64,000 bases of DNA from Ixodes scapularis (GCF_016920785.2 NW_024609837.1:41533543-41597542); one strand, 5' to 3'; counted from the first letter of the stretch, positions 11,214-22,010 are shown. A program made the numbers and translations. Notes: generated from the sequence alone by a model not told the origin.

Positions 11214-11535
11214 TTTTTTTGTTGTACTGACAAATATCACATTTAAGGAAAACTAAAGAATAACATCAGAAAATAAAAGCAGTTTGAGAATAACATTTTA
11301 GTGCTGAACATGCCCTGGGCAGAACGCAATTCACTAAAAGTGTATTGGTTTTAAAGTAGTTGATTTTGGGATACCTTCAATATCTCAAGTATTCTATTTT
11401 TTTTTTAAATATGCTTTCAGTATACATTATATTTTAGCAGTGCTGTCCCCGCGTCGGCCCACACTGACAAATAGTAAGTACATATTAAAAGATAACGCTT
11501 AATTTCATTTTAGTAAGCTAAAAATACCTCTAGGT

Positions 11536-12035
11536 CAATGTGGTTGGCGTTATCAAAAAAGTAACGAAATACGTTCCTCGTTACTTGCAAATGAAAGGAA
11601 CGTGTTACCGTTACTGATTAAAAATGAAGCATAAATTTTAAATATTCTTTAATCTGCTTTGACGGTACAGCGCCATATCTGAAGAAATATTATGTTCATG
11701 CAGAAATTGAGAATATATAATTACTTTATCCATCTTACGGTTTCAGCTTATTACTCACAAGAAAAAAAAGGTAAAGAAAAACACAAAATAGCCAAAACTT
11801 CACATGACTTGGCGCTAAAGACAATAAAAAAACGAAACAAAATGGAAGTGTAATTTTATTAAGTCTTGGGAAGAAGTAGTAACGTAACTACGTTACTAGT
11901 TACTTAAAATAAGTGGCGTAAATAAGTTGCCCGTGACTGTTTCTGCAAAAAAGTAACGAGTAGATTACTACGTTACCAAAATATTTGCGCGTTACCGGTA
12001 ACGCCGTTACTTGTAGCGCGTTACCGCCAACACTG
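11536..12035. mobile_element. hAT-type non-autonomous element, GTAACG subterminal repeats
   Basis: The right end complement reads CAGTGTTGGCGGTAACGCG and the left end reads CAATGTGGTTGGCGTTATC, a TIR pair with one insertion. The flanks are CTCTAGGT (11528-11535) and TTGTAGGT (12036-12043), six of eight identical and fitting the hAT target pattern. Both subterminal zones are crowded with GTAAC/GTTAC words in both orientations, as in hAT elements whose transposase binds subterminal sites. No transposase is present in the 500 bp. Confidence 0.75.
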
Positions 12036-12493
12036 TTGTAGGTGCACCTTGCAAAGTGTTTAGTAAGATACACTTCTAGTTTCTTACTTGTAAGGAAACT
12101 ATCAAGAACAACAGGCCAAGGACAATTATGCCGGAGGACTGTCAAGGGCGAAGAAAATCGATTTGGGCCATTCAGCAATTGGAACCATTTATAATACGTA
12201 AGTGTCCCAGAAGGGCACTATTCGAAAGAAAGGCTGCTGCAAAGCGTCAGGGGAAGCTGCCTCCTATTCGAGGCATGCTGAGATTCCGAGAACCATGTAA
12301 TGCAAATCCCAATTCGCCAAAGAGTTTCAGAGAGACCGACTGCACCATCGTGAACGCAAAAAAAGATAGATGAAGCTAGTTAGGCAGTGGTGGTTCGCTG
12401 CCGAGATCTAATTTCGCAGCTTGAATGGAACTCGGTCCCGGTGGAACTCGGCTTTGACGTAGTCGTTGGAAACGGTGTCGCCGGGGTTACTGG

Positions 12494-13063
12494 CAGCGTT
12501 GTACGGAACAGTGTTGCAAAGAACGACGTTCCTGGAACGCCTTTCTTTTGGGAGGGACAGGGGAACGCCGCCGTTTCATCATGCGTCTGTTGGACTCGAA
12601 CGTGAACTTGTTACGTTTTCGAGGGAACGACAAAAAAAAACAATATATTTTCGCCTTTTTTTTTTTTTGCTTAGATATCTGCAATGCAACCCGAATATAG
12701 TAGGCATTTAGGTTTGTTTTTATTATGAACTAGTTGAACCTCTTACTTCAAGAGATAGGGAAGTGTCCGAGATACAGTCGAACATTTTTGAACTGGAACA
12801 AATTTAATTGAGTCAACTTGACGATACCTGGTTGGATGTGGCTATGTTCACGTCCCCCCTTTATTTTATATATGAATTGTCCAACATAATACTTCATTGA
12901 AATACACAACTGTAAAGTTAATGTAACGACACGTATCCATCTATGAAGCCCTAATGGAAACGCGTTCCTTACAAACCACTGGAACCTGAAACGGGAGTTC
13001 GTTCTAAGATTGAGAAGAAACGGGGTAACGAGCTTTGGTTTTGGAGGAGCCTGTACACCACTG
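12494..13063. mobile_element. hAT-type MITE with perfect 8-bp TSD GTTACTGG
   Basis: The left end CAGCGTTGTACGG and the complement of the right end (CAGTGGTGTACAGG) form the TIRs. The flanks 12486-12493 and 13064-13071 are both GTTACTGG. A related but incomplete copy lies at 21112-21425. Internal ORFs, including the 139-codon minus frame at 12748-13167 and the start of the 191-codon plus frame at 13010, run across the element border and are not called genes. Confidence 0.85.
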
Positions 13064-13456
13064 GTTACTGGCGCACGGGGAGCAGACAGTGCGATCCGAT
13101 GTATCAAACAAAGGGCGGGAAAATGCCCAAGGAGTGCATGTCTATCTTTCCAGCGTTTATATCCCAAGCGAAAAATGCTGAGTCACTGGGGCGTAGACTC
13201 AGGCGCGGCGTCTGATATTCGGCAAAAGAGAAAGAGTGCGCATGCTCAAAACGTGTTCCAACGCGCGGTGGACGAAAATGGCGCCGCACAGAAGGCTCAC
13301 ATTCTGGTAGGTCTATGCTCTGTCTGGAGCGGATCACGGACTCTACCAACACCACCTATAGATGTACTCAACTCACTGACGTCATACCATTGTGGTGGCG
13401 CTGATGTCGGTACTGAGCATGCGCAAACGCTTCACTTCTCCCGAATTTGGTTTCTA

Positions 13457-14054
13457 CCAACGTTACTAGAACACTCAGTTGGGAAACTCACCTTTGAAAC
13501 CTGGGCCGCTGGCGTCCACCGAAACCGAGCCAAATACGATAACAGCGCCACTCTTTATCATTTGTCTTTACTGTGGTCACCTTGAGCTTTGACAAAGCAC
13601 TTTTTCGTAAAAAACCAACAAACAAAAACTCTTTTTGTAGTAACTTTATTGGAGTTCAGTAAAAAGTGAAGGGCGCGTTATGTTTTCTCAAATCTTTAGT
13701 TTGTAAGGTTTTGAGGCACAATTATTATTGCTTTTATACAACCATGTCTCAGCGGTGATTTCAGGTAGCGCGTCCCGATATTAGGCGCATCAGAACTACT
13801 GTAGTAATTCGTGGCGCGTTCGCTTGTGAGACGAGGGTGGCGCCCCTGAAACCCCTTCCATCGTATCTGTTTCGGCGCTAAAATGGCCTATTAAAGCTAA
13901 ATTAGAAGTGACGTGCAGTTCCTTGAGTGGCCGCTGCGGGAGAAATGGCGGCGTTGCGATCGCCATTACATCGGTTCTCGAGTACGGGTCGGGGCCACTT
14001 TTTCAGAGCAGGCTCTATGGCAGTTTCCCAACTGAGTGGTTCTAGTAACGTTGG
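13457..14054. repeat. 33-bp inverted pair 530 bp apart
   Basis: CCAACGTTACTAGAACACTC at 13457 continues to GGGAAACT at 13488. Its near-perfect complement lies at 14022-14054. The arms may be the ends of a TIR element of about 600 bp, but no target duplication was recognised and the DNA between the arms holds no domain. Confidence 0.5.
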
Positions 14055-14123
14055 CTTCTACGTACCCGCAGCGCCCACACCTGGTGTGGGCAAAGCTGGC
14101 TTGTTTGTAAACACTGTGTTAGT

Positions 14124-14369
14124 GTATACTACGTTTCACCTCAAGTCCAGACGGCAGCCGACACTAAGAGCCAAAAGGACCGATCAGACAGCGTCAAAAG
14201 CCCACTCACCATCATGCTGTTCGTCATGTTTCTGTACGTGTTCTAGTTCATCGCTTAACCAATCATAAACAGAAGATGCCTAGTGAGTTGCGCTTTTGAC
14301 GTTGCCTGATTGGTCCCCATTGGATAGTGGCTTCGGCTGAGTCTGGATTTAAGCTGAAACCAAGTATAC
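14124..14369. mobile_element. foldback MITE family M1, copy 1
   Basis: GTATAC marks both ends. About 80 bp from each end are complementary, with the landmarks GTTTCACCTCAAGTCCAG at left and CTGGATTTAAGCTGAAAC at right. A second copy of the same family is at 36841-37058. There is no coding capacity. Confidence 0.65.
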
Positions 14370-14548
14370 GTACAGTTCATTTCCACTGTTCTTTCTCCAC
14401 ACCGCTAAGCATAATGCTATGTGTCCGAACACCGCTCGCTATTGGCCGTGACAAGGTCACGTGAATAGTATAGGTCAGTGAGGGAGAAAATCTTAGCAGC
14501 CTGCGCTGCCATCCGTTATCAGATCATTCGTGTTGTCTGCCTACCGTG

Positions 14549-14909
14549 AAGGCTTGTTCACACACTTGCAACTGCTTACGACAGTGCGCTTTAAAACCTC
14601 TTGAAATCTCTTCCGACGGAAGCACACACTGCTGCGATGTATCGGGTGGCAGTCGCAGGCTTGCAGTTTTTCCATATGTCCTATTTTTTCGCGCATCATA
14701 CTTTATTTGTTGACTTAAAAATATATTGACAGTGTTATAAACGACCATATCTTATAAAGGGTACCTACATTTGATGTCGGGAATACCGCAGAACGTTCTT
14801 TCAAGAGAAATGCACATCCAGGGTCATCTCATAAATGGCGCCAGCGTGCCAGTGTATTCTCTCGTCGTCACAAGAGCTCGGTCGTAATCAAGTGTGTGAA
14901 CGGGCCTAT
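14549..14909. mobile_element. TIR element with GTTCACACACTTG ends
   Basis: The left end reads AAGGCTTGTTCACACACTTG. The right end complement reads TAGGCCCGTTCACACACTTG. The 361-bp element has no transposase. A related end (AAGGCCTGTTCACAC) occurs at about 19205. Superfamily not determined. Confidence 0.6.
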
Positions 14910-15026
14910 AAAGTAAGCAAGCAACGCACCTTGAGCTCTAACCAAAGCTGTGCACACGCACACTTCACTTTTTTTCTGGAAGGCCACAAAAAGTTGTCCC
15001 TAGAGCAGTCACCAGCTAGTTTGGCT

Positions 15027-15492
15027 AGGGAACTTTAGTATTTCTGCATGTTCAACAACGTCGCTGGAGCTCTGCGCGTGTAGCACACGAGACGGTCCGA
15101 GCCCTCTCGGGCACTGCCGCATACAAGACGCATAGCTCCTGTGAACTAAAGTTATGGCAGCTTCGCACATGCGCCGAACGGTTAGCGAAATCGGTCTATT
15201 GGAAGCATGGCACTGCACTGGTGCCCAATGCGTGAGAGAATGTGCAGCGTTCGCGTGAACATAGCTTTGGCACGCTTGCAATGGCCCGCACTTACCCGCA
15301 CGAGCCGAGACATGGCGGCGGCCAGATTCCCTGTTTGATCTCGCTAAGCGTTCGGCGCATACGTGACGCCACCATAACTTTAATTCACAGGAGGCAGACG
15401 GCCGTGCATGGCGAGGGCTCGTGCTGTCTTCTGCTCTGCACACGCAAAGCTCCAGCGAGGTTGCTGCACGTGCAAAAAGGCTAAAGTTCCCT
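15027..15492. mobile_element. long foldback element, arms about 190 bp
   Basis: The left end AGGGAACTTTAG (15027) pairs with the right end CTAAAGTTCCCT (15492). Matching continues inward through GCTGGAGCTCTGCGCGTG and CACACGCAAAGCTCCAGC, a GTTCACAGGAG/CTCCTGTGAAC pair, and CGCCGAACGGTTAGCG with CGCTAAGCGTTCGGCG. The centre is near 15260. The 163-codon minus ORF here is an artefact of the palindrome. Confidence 0.75.
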
Positions 15493-15529
15493 CGATGCAC
15501 TGCGGTAGCGGTGTCGTAGTAAACTAACT

Positions 15530-16255
15530 AACGTAGAAGTTTGGGCTAGTTGGTATTTCATTAATAAAAATTAAAACAGCGCATGGAAACGGAGGAGAAC
15601 AAGAAGGTAGGCGAACAAGGCGCAGACTTAAAACTGAAGCATATTCGTGCTAACATGAAGTATAAATACTGTAACGTCATAACAAACAAAGATAAAATAC
15701 ATGACATGGATGCCAGGTGCTCCTTAGCCACCGTTATGCGCTGTCACTGTGTGTCTAAAAAGCAATATTCCTGATCGGATAAAGATAGTGGAGGAGTGCC
15801 CCTGACACAGTTTTCCTCCAATTTTTCAATTTCCCGCGCCTCAGTGATTTTTTGAGTAAGTTTGTCTTTATTTTTCCTAATCAATTTACACTTGTCGAAG
15901 ACGGAAGTGCAACAACAGTCACGGTAATGCAGGCCAAGGTGACCTGACACAACTCTAAAAAAGCTATACTTATGTTCTCGCAAACGATCACTGAGGCCGC
16001 GCCCCGCTTGCCCGACGTATCTCCTGCCGCACGAGAAGGGAATAAAGTACACTACTCCCCCACACAGTTCACGAATCGGTCATGGTGTTTTGTGGTGCAA
16101 CCCTGCTTATCTTTAGAACAGGAGTTCACTTTTATGCACAGCCCCAGACAGCTTTTCCCAAAAAAACTACATCAACACCAACCCTTCGGCCAACATTCTT
16201 TAGGTTGTGAGAGATCTTGTGCAGGTATGGTAAAACCAAATATTTTACTAGGGGG
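15530..16255 (-). mobile_element. Penelope-like element 3' fragment
   Basis: On the minus strand the fragment runs from the end of the RT region through the GIY-YIG endonuclease to a tail near 15530 containing CCAACTAGCCCAAACTTC. The same TTGGGCTAGTTGGT word occurs in the PLE-related foldback near 38130, suggesting related termini. The element is 5' truncated, starting inside the connector between RT and endonuclease. Confidence 0.75.
15744..16250 (-). pseudogene. PLE RT-GIY-YIG connector and endonuclease, frameshifted
   Basis: Upstream on the minus strand (from about 16250) the frame reads LPYLHKISHNLKNVGRRVGV, the conserved connector following PLE reverse transcriptases. A stop then follows. 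The main 102-codon frame (16052-15744) begins MYFIPFSCGRRYVGQAGRG and continues SDRLREH, the first half of the GIY-YIG fold including the conserved arginine helix. It ends with the C-terminal motif ENCVRGTPPLSLSDQEYCFL, typical of PLE proteins. The enzyme would nick target DNA to prime reverse transcription. Truncation and internal stops make this copy dead. Confidence 0.75.
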
Positions 16256-16394
16256 AATACAGGACACTCCGCCCATTTGCATTAGACGTAGCGATGTCCG
16301 CGCCGATTCCTCCCCTGGTGGCGCGGGATAATTTGGGTGTGTCCCTCCCCCTATTTTCCCTCCCCTCTTCTCCCATTTTCCCCTTCTGCCAGAA

Positions 16395-16590
16395 CACGTG
16401 ACCGATTATAATGCAATTAAATGCAAAGGTGCAAGCGAGCTGGACAAGAAGGACGAAAATAATCCCTGGAGAAGGGGAACAAGAGGGACAAAGGACAAAC
16501 ACAAATCTCCAAACACAGCTAGTTGACTGGTGCGCGACCGAAAAAATCCGCCTGGTCCGGGTATCGAACCCGGGACCTCTCCATTACAGG
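16395..16590 (-). mobile_element. tRNA-derived SINE family A, copy 2 (3' part of head plus tail)
   Basis: The complement begins CCTGTAATGGAGAGGTCCC, continues through a B-box GGTTCGATACCC and the GCGGATTTTTTCGGTCGCGC linker, then through a tail ending in GCATTATAAT. It therefore starts exactly in the anticodon loop of the tRNA-like head seen in copy 1. It is joined head to head with copy 3. Confidence 0.85.
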
Positions 16591-16700
16591 AGATTTGTGT
16601 TTGTCCTTTGTCCCTCTTGTTCCCCTTCTCCAGGGATTATTTTCGTCATTCTTGTCCAGCTCGCTTGCACCTTTGCATTTAATTGCATTATAATCATAAC
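16589..16700 (+). mobile_element. SINE family A tail only, copy 3 (palindrome arm)
   Basis: This is an almost exact inverted copy of the tail of copy 2, from GGAGATTTGTGTTTGTCC to TTGCATTATAATC, about 105 bp. Together with copy 2 it makes a palindrome whose break lies at the anticodon loop. Confidence 0.85.
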
Positions 16701-16779
16701 CTTAAATTGCAAGCTTCACCCTTGTTGGTGTTAGACTGGTGGCGGCTGATAAAACCCGTTTGCTCTACTGATGTCTAAC

Positions 16780-16950
16780 CCCTGGTTAGCTCAATTGGTA
16801 GAGCGCTCCACCTGTAATGGAGAGGTCCCGGGTTCGATACCCGGACCAGGCGGATTTTTTCGGTCGCGCACCAGTCAACTAGCTGTTTTTGGAGATTTGT
16901 GTTTGTCCTTTGTCCCTCTTGTTCCCCTTCTCCAGGGATTATTTTCGTCA
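16780..16950 (+). mobile_element. tRNA-derived SINE family A, copy 1 with complete tRNA-like head
   Basis: Bases 16780-16851 fold as a tRNA: a D arm GCTC/GAGC, an anticodon stem CTCCA/TGGAG with loop CCTGTAA (anticodon position TGT, threonine-like), and a T arm CCGGG/CCCGG with loop TTCGATA. The acceptor stem pairs at six of seven positions. Position 33 is C instead of the invariant U and the first acceptor pair is C-C, so it is not a working tRNA. A linker (GCGGATTTTTTCGGTCGCGC) and a T/C-rich tail follow. The A box (TTAGCTCAATTGG) and B box (GGTTCGATACC) would drive RNA polymerase III. Confidence 0.85.
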
Positions 16951-17165
16951 TACGTGACCGATATGCGTCACCGACGATGCCAAACGCGGGCAGGCGATCA
17001 CGCGGGCACCGGGCTAGGCCGGGCGCGACGACTATCAACGGCCACCACTGAGCGACCTGTCACCGCATGTTGATGCCGGCGTCCTTCTCTGCGGATAACA
17101 CGCTACAGTGTCCTGTTGTAGTGCACCAAGTATGACGCGTTCGCCGCTGTAAACAGTCAGTGAAG

Positions 17166-17263
17166 ATGGCAGGAGGGACAGTGTGCTCCGTTCTCCACTG
17201 CAAGAACCGAACCTTGCAGGGCAAAACCCTGTCATTCTTTCGGTTCCCTCCAGATCAAATCAC
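17166..17263 (+). CDS. THAP zinc-finger protein, candidate first exon
   Basis: The exon starts with ATG in the context GAAGATGG and encodes 32 codons plus two bases, then runs into a GTAAGT donor at 17264. It reads CSVLHCKNRT then SFFRFPPDQI, which matches the start of a THAP domain: the first Cys pair (C-x4-C) close to the N-terminus and the F-F-x-F-P strand. THAP domains are C2CH DNA-binding modules of cellular regulators and of P-type transposases. The remaining Cys/His would be on the next exon, which I could not find downstream. Host gene or domesticated transposase cannot be separated here. SINE family A lies immediately upstream. Confidence 0.65.
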
Positions 17264-17269
17264 GTAAGT

Positions 17270-18730
17270 AGTCTTCGTTGTCCGTCCCCCCTTTCTATGT
17301 ATCTTCCTCATGTCTAATAAACAATTTCAGCGTCGCGTTTCTCATGCTGACCTACCTTATTCAAGATGTGTGTGTAAAACATATATATGACCCGTGTTTG
17401 TTGAATGCTGAGCTGCATATGTGTACAAAGTGTTATTGTCTGTGTTAACAGAGATCTGTTTCTGTTGAATGCAAAGCTGTACACATTTGTTCAATGAATA
17501 AAATGTTCAATGTTCAATGTTCAATAAATAGTGTTTTAACAAAAACATTGTCAAATGACGTTTATGAGTGGAATCTGAGTTTGCGCCTTTAATTATCATT
17601 GTAAAAATACTAAAATAATCCATACCAACTTTGTTCAAGGCCAGCATGGTCTAATGGGAAGAATTTTGAGTATCCACGAAGTAATAAGAAGTTATTCCCA
17701 ACTTCCTGAAATTTTTTTCTGCTTCCTTGGGCTGCTGCAAAGCACCATCTATTCGCAATTTGAAAATAGCCAGGAATGGGCTACTCGGTTAAATCGTCTC
17801 ATATCTAATACACAGAACCCCACTCCTGATATGAAAATTTTGCGCCAGCCAGACCTTACCGAAACCAGCACTTTGGAAAATTCCCGACATACCGAGCTCG
17901 CAAAAATAGGGTTGTTTACTCAAGCGCTTTAGCGATAATTGTAGTAGCAAATATTTTGCGTTACAGTATATGACAATTCATTGCTGTGCCTGCTAAACGT
18001 GCTTCCCGTGTCAACATAGTTCCTTAATATTAGTTGCTCCGTACTGCTTTGAAGTGCGATTACGACTAACCACACTTATTAGAGCAGCTTTCGAAACCGC
18101 CCGTACAAATTTCGATACTCGCTGATTGAGCTACATGCGTGCGGTTTATATAACAGAACTTAGAGATAGAGCTCATCCTACGTATACGCGCCCTTTAAAT
18201 GAGTCACCGATAAAGTTTCCGCAGGTTTTTAAATTCAACATACGACCTACGCCGCAGCGACCGAACAGCGTGCACACACTGAAAGAAGTTCGGCCGGTAG
18301 TAAAATATCCCGCACAGAGCGCTACTCACCATCCGATCCTAAATGGGAAAACCGCAATGCCATCACACATCCACCCATTCAAAGTGCGCAAAACTTGTCG
18401 TTTCCGAGGCCATTGTATTCGCGGGAAGTGTCCTGTATTCCCCGTGTAAAGCATTTCGTAAAACGGTTACTTTTTTGTTTACCCCATGAGCCTGCTCGGT
18501 CGTTTCCTCACGTCGTTCCCTTAAGTAGGCTCTCAGCAAGTGTCGTCAACTGGTAAGACGGATATCACGCATATCTGAGCCTTGATGCTTGTGTGTCGAA
18601 GCTTTCTTTCACCCTGGGGGGACAGGACTTGAATAGGGCATTTCTAAAGAGCCTGAAGAAGAAGCAGAAGAAAAAGAAGGAAGAGAACACAGGTTTATGG
18701 ACTTTGGCGTCTTGGTGGCGGCGTGGCGGC
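17270..18730. other. unassigned non-coding DNA, presumed intron flank
   Basis: If the THAP exon is real this is intron sequence. It is AT-rich with a repeated TGTTCAATG word at about 17497-17525. Plus frames at 17654-17932 and 18126-18449 have no recognised domain. A stretch near 18425-18445 shares GGGGAATACAGGACACT (minus strand) with 16253-16270. Confidence 0.4.
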
Positions 18731-18736
18731 GGTGAG

Positions 18737-19118
18737 GTACAACAAGAAGCGATGAGCGAGGGAATGCGGGACCACCACTGGTAGAAACAACCGGAACGGT
18801 CGGTTTCGGAGGGATTCCATATTTGGGCGACATCGATCTCCGTGCGAGCGAAGCGCGTTCGGTGCGCCGAACATAAAGTGGACGCGGCGTCGGAGAGAGA
18901 GTCATCGTCCAAATGTGTTTCTTCTACCGTGGGTACAACAAGAAGTGGTGAGCGAGGGAATGCGGGATGATCGCTGGGAGAAACAACTGGAGCGGTCGGT
19001 TTGTGAGGGATCCGATACTTGGGCGCCATCTATCTCCGAGCGAGTAAAGCGCTCGTCGCACCGAACAGAATGTGGTCGCCACGTCGGACAGAGAGTCATA
19101 ATCTAAATGTTTCTTCCA
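18737..19118. repeat. two-unit tandem repeat, period about 196 bp
   Basis: GTACAACAAGAAG occurs at 18737 and again at 18933. Both are followed by a GAGCGAGGGAATGCGGGA word, a GGTCGGTTT word, a GCGAGCGAAGC/GCGAGTAAAGC word and ACAGAGAGTCAT or GGAGAGAGAGTCAT. The units differ by many substitutions, so the duplication is old. Minus-strand frames through it simply repeat the same peptide twice. Confidence 0.75.
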
Positions 19119-20084
19119 CCGTGGTCTGAACGGTGTTGCTAGTGAACCGCATTCGCAACCGCTTCGGAAACGCATCTCTATACCACCAGTGTGAATGCTC
19201 CATAAAGGCCTGTTCACACATGCAGCGGAGCGCTACAAGCGTAGCGCTGACCTCGCGCCAAACGCGTACTGACGGGAGCGTTCACCAGCTTTGTATCGCA
19301 CCGTCAAAACTCTTGCTCATGGCAGACGATAAGCAGCTGACGACACGTGAGCAGTGTTACAACAGCGCTTCGCTGCATGTAACAACCGGCCTTTTGAGTG
19401 TGACGAGAGCATTTTTTTCGCAGCGTCCATGGACTTCTTTCAGCCGGCTATCTTTCTTAGATTTAGAGCTGCCCACGGGGGTGAGGACGTGGCAGTGTAC
19501 GTAGAGAGCCGTTGGGCACACATATTCTCCGGATGGCACAACCGCACCTTTATTCCTAACGTGTTCTCTTTTGCCAGCTGCATCGGATAGTTTTCTGGAA
19601 GCAGATTCAACGTAACGGATAAGTAAAGTAGCCCTCTGGCATGGTTTTTTTATTTTGTTAGAGTCTAGAAGGCAGTTGGGCTTTTTAGGAGCGACTACTT
19701 CAACGTCTTTCTTAAAGGGCTGTTATCGTAAATCTTGGCTCGTGATCGCGATTTTGTAGATTATCTTATTCGTTTTGCTGGAGAGATGCAAACGACGGGC
19801 ATAACAAAATCGGTTGCATATTCTGCATACCTTGCAAAAGCGCTTCCCCAGTCACCTTGCGAAAAGCGCGAAACACGGAGTGCGCACCATCCCGATTTCC
19901 CAGTCTTTTACCTGCTTTAGAGCAGTTTGTACCTGCAAGTAGGTATGTCTACTGAAACTGAAACTAGGGGCAGTGCCAGAGAGCAAAGAGACAAAGGTCG
20001 GAAAGCTTGCTCGCCCTCCCCAATTTTTGAACTTTCAAGTGATTATACCGCAATAAATGCACACCGCCTCTTCCCAAAATAACA
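19119..20084. other. unassigned DNA
   Basis: It includes an AAGGCCTGTTCACAC word at about 19205 that matches the end of the TIR element at 14549. No partner end, gene or RNA was recognised. A TTAAAGGG word at 19712 resembles the TTAA element ends but the following bases do not match. Confidence 0.4.
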
Positions 20085-21106
20085 AGAAAAAAGCAGTATG
20101 TTCACTACGTAAAAGATGGTCTCAGTTCATGCATCTGTGGGCAGGTAGGAAATCTTGCCCAAATTTATTCACACCGCACGATGAGCGCAACACGTCGCTG
20201 TGCAAACGCAGTCCAACACGAAGCATAAAAACGGCAGATTTAGGACAACAATTCGGAGTTCATTCTTCAATCAAAACGACGTAATTTTGTTGAAAACGCC
20301 CGCAGCTTTTTACTCATGGTATACGTCGGGAAACTTCCACAATTTGAAGCGAAGCAAAGGAAGATTTACTTTCAAAAACGCTTGCCGCGTCCTCCCGGAG
20401 CAGTTTGACTCGATCAACTGACGAGGACGGGACTGAATCCGCTGAACCGCAATCCCACAACAGCCAATTTGCGCTCCGTGTTAGTGTGGGTGTCTACTTC
20501 CAAGCACTGCACCACACACACCACGAACATTTCAGTTCTTTGTCGCATCGCCGTGTTGCACCAAACAGAACGAGATCACCGAAGTCAACGCAGTGTCGTG
20601 AACGTTGGCTTGTGGTTGCGCACTCGTGCACTCTGTGACTCCCTTCGCTTTCAAAGCACACACGACGATTACGAATGATACTTTCCGTCTTCCGGGAACA
20701 TCACAGGGACACTTCTCCGGTCACGTCTTCACTGTGTGCTCGCAAACCTCGCAGCTTCTCGTGTACCGTCAAACTAAAACAATACCGGCGCCATGCTTAA
20801 CGTGCTTCGTTGCCCGTCGTTGCCCGATCTTACCGGAAGTCGAGTCGCTGTGTCGTTCAATTCAGCAGTCAAGTCAACAAAAAAGAGCAAATCCAAGAGT
20901 AAGGAGCGGGGCTTAGTTCTCCTCCGCGGGGGTCGAAAGAGCGGGAGTTTCAAATGTGGAGAGGTTCTGACTCCGACTAAATTACGTCCTGTGACGTAAA
21001 TATTGCAAAAAAAAAATTATTTCTTTTGCGGAACATTTGTTTTGTGACATGCTTGTCCCAATTAGGCTGTTTAAAAAACACTATTTTTTTTCTTTGCAGT
21101 TACCCT
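20085..21106. mobile_element. TTAA-type DNA element T1, copy A (one end)
   Basis: The right end ...GCAGTTACCCT is followed by TTAA at 21107-21110. The body from about 20085 matches, in inverse orientation, the element at 61492-63264. Shared landmarks include GGGAACATCACAGGGACACTTCTCCGG-type sequence near 20695 and GCTTGTCCCAATTAGGCTGT in the terminal 60 bp. The opposite end is not visible on the left, so this copy is truncated or rearranged. Frames inside are open in both copies but diverge quickly, so I do not call a protein. Confidence 0.7.
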
Positions 21107-21111
21107 TTAAC

Positions 21112-21425
21112 GGATGGGGGAAGTGTCCGAGATATAGTCGAAAACAAAGAACTGGAACAAATGTGATTGCGGCGGCTCGACATGGTAGTTCGATAAGGAT
21201 ATTTTAACTTGTTCGCTTTATTTTCTTTACATATAAACGAGCTCAATATTTCATTAAAATATGCGAGTGTAATGTTAATGTAAGGACCCATTCCAACCTT
21301 ACAGATGTAACAAGAACGCGTTTCTTTCGAGCCACTAGAACTTGTAACAGAAACTCGTTCCACGATTGAGAAGGAAGGAGGAACGAACTTTCATTCCTGT
21401 TTAACGGGAACGTGCACAACATTTG
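21112..21425. mobile_element. partial relative of the hAT MITE at 12494-13063
   Basis: GGGAAGTGTCCGAGATATAG at 21117 matches GGGAAGTGTCCGAGATACAG at about 12760, and similarity continues to the AACGCGTTTCTT / AACGCGTTCCTT region. Its left part is missing: similarity begins directly after the TTAA-element end at 21110. The T1 element probably inserted into or beside this older copy. Confidence 0.65.
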
Positions 21426-22008
21426 TGGTATAATAAAGTGTGAGCACAGGGCAAGTGGTTGTCACTTTTTCGCTACTTTAATATTTGTAAGAAGAAAAAT
21501 CTGCACGCTATACTGCAACGAAAAAAAAAAAAACGCGGACGTGCCGCACACGTTGCAAGCTCACCGAGAGCGGTGATCAGATGTCAGGAGTTGTACGCCA
21601 AGCGCGAACATCCGCCGAGTGCTTTGATCAGCTGTGCGCACGTGCGACACACCACGCGCGACGCTAGATAGTACAGCTTTTCCGGGCAGATGGCGCCACA
21701 GGTACGCGTGAAGCCATGGACGCGCTCAGCTCGTCCATTTTGTTTTGTTGAGCACTCTGCGTTTTCGCTATGCTTTGTTAAAAGATCATCAATATGATGC
21801 ATAAAAATCATCGTTTCTGCCTATTCGACGCTGTGATGTCGGTTAAGATGTGACCTCTCTTGCAGTGCTAAGGGTTGAAAAAATCCGGATGAATAATTTA
21901 CAGTCCATTCGCATCATCGTGCGCAGACTCTAGTGACTCATGGATATTGCTAGGTTTAGAAGCAGTAACCAGCGCTTCGTGCGGAGTTCAGATCAATTAA
22001 GAATTAAA
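21426..22008. other. unassigned non-coding DNA
   Basis: An A run lies near 21520. No supported gene or RNA was seen. Confidence 0.4.
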
Positions 22009-22010
22009 TA

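Noticed and set aside
13010..13585. 191-codon plus-strand ORF
   Set aside because: It starts inside the hAT MITE and crosses its right border and target duplication, has no domain, and reads through unrelated DNA.
15009..15500. 163-codon minus-strand ORF
   Set aside because: It coincides with a palindrome that gives related frames on both strands.
16780..16851. Functional tRNA-Thr(TGT) gene
   Set aside because: The fold is good, but U33 is C, the first acceptor pair is mismatched, and the same sequence continues into a SINE linker and tail that recurs nearby. It is the head of a SINE.
19712..19735. Left end of TTAA element copy A
   Set aside because: TTAAAGGG is present, but the following bases do not match the terminal repeat of copy B.
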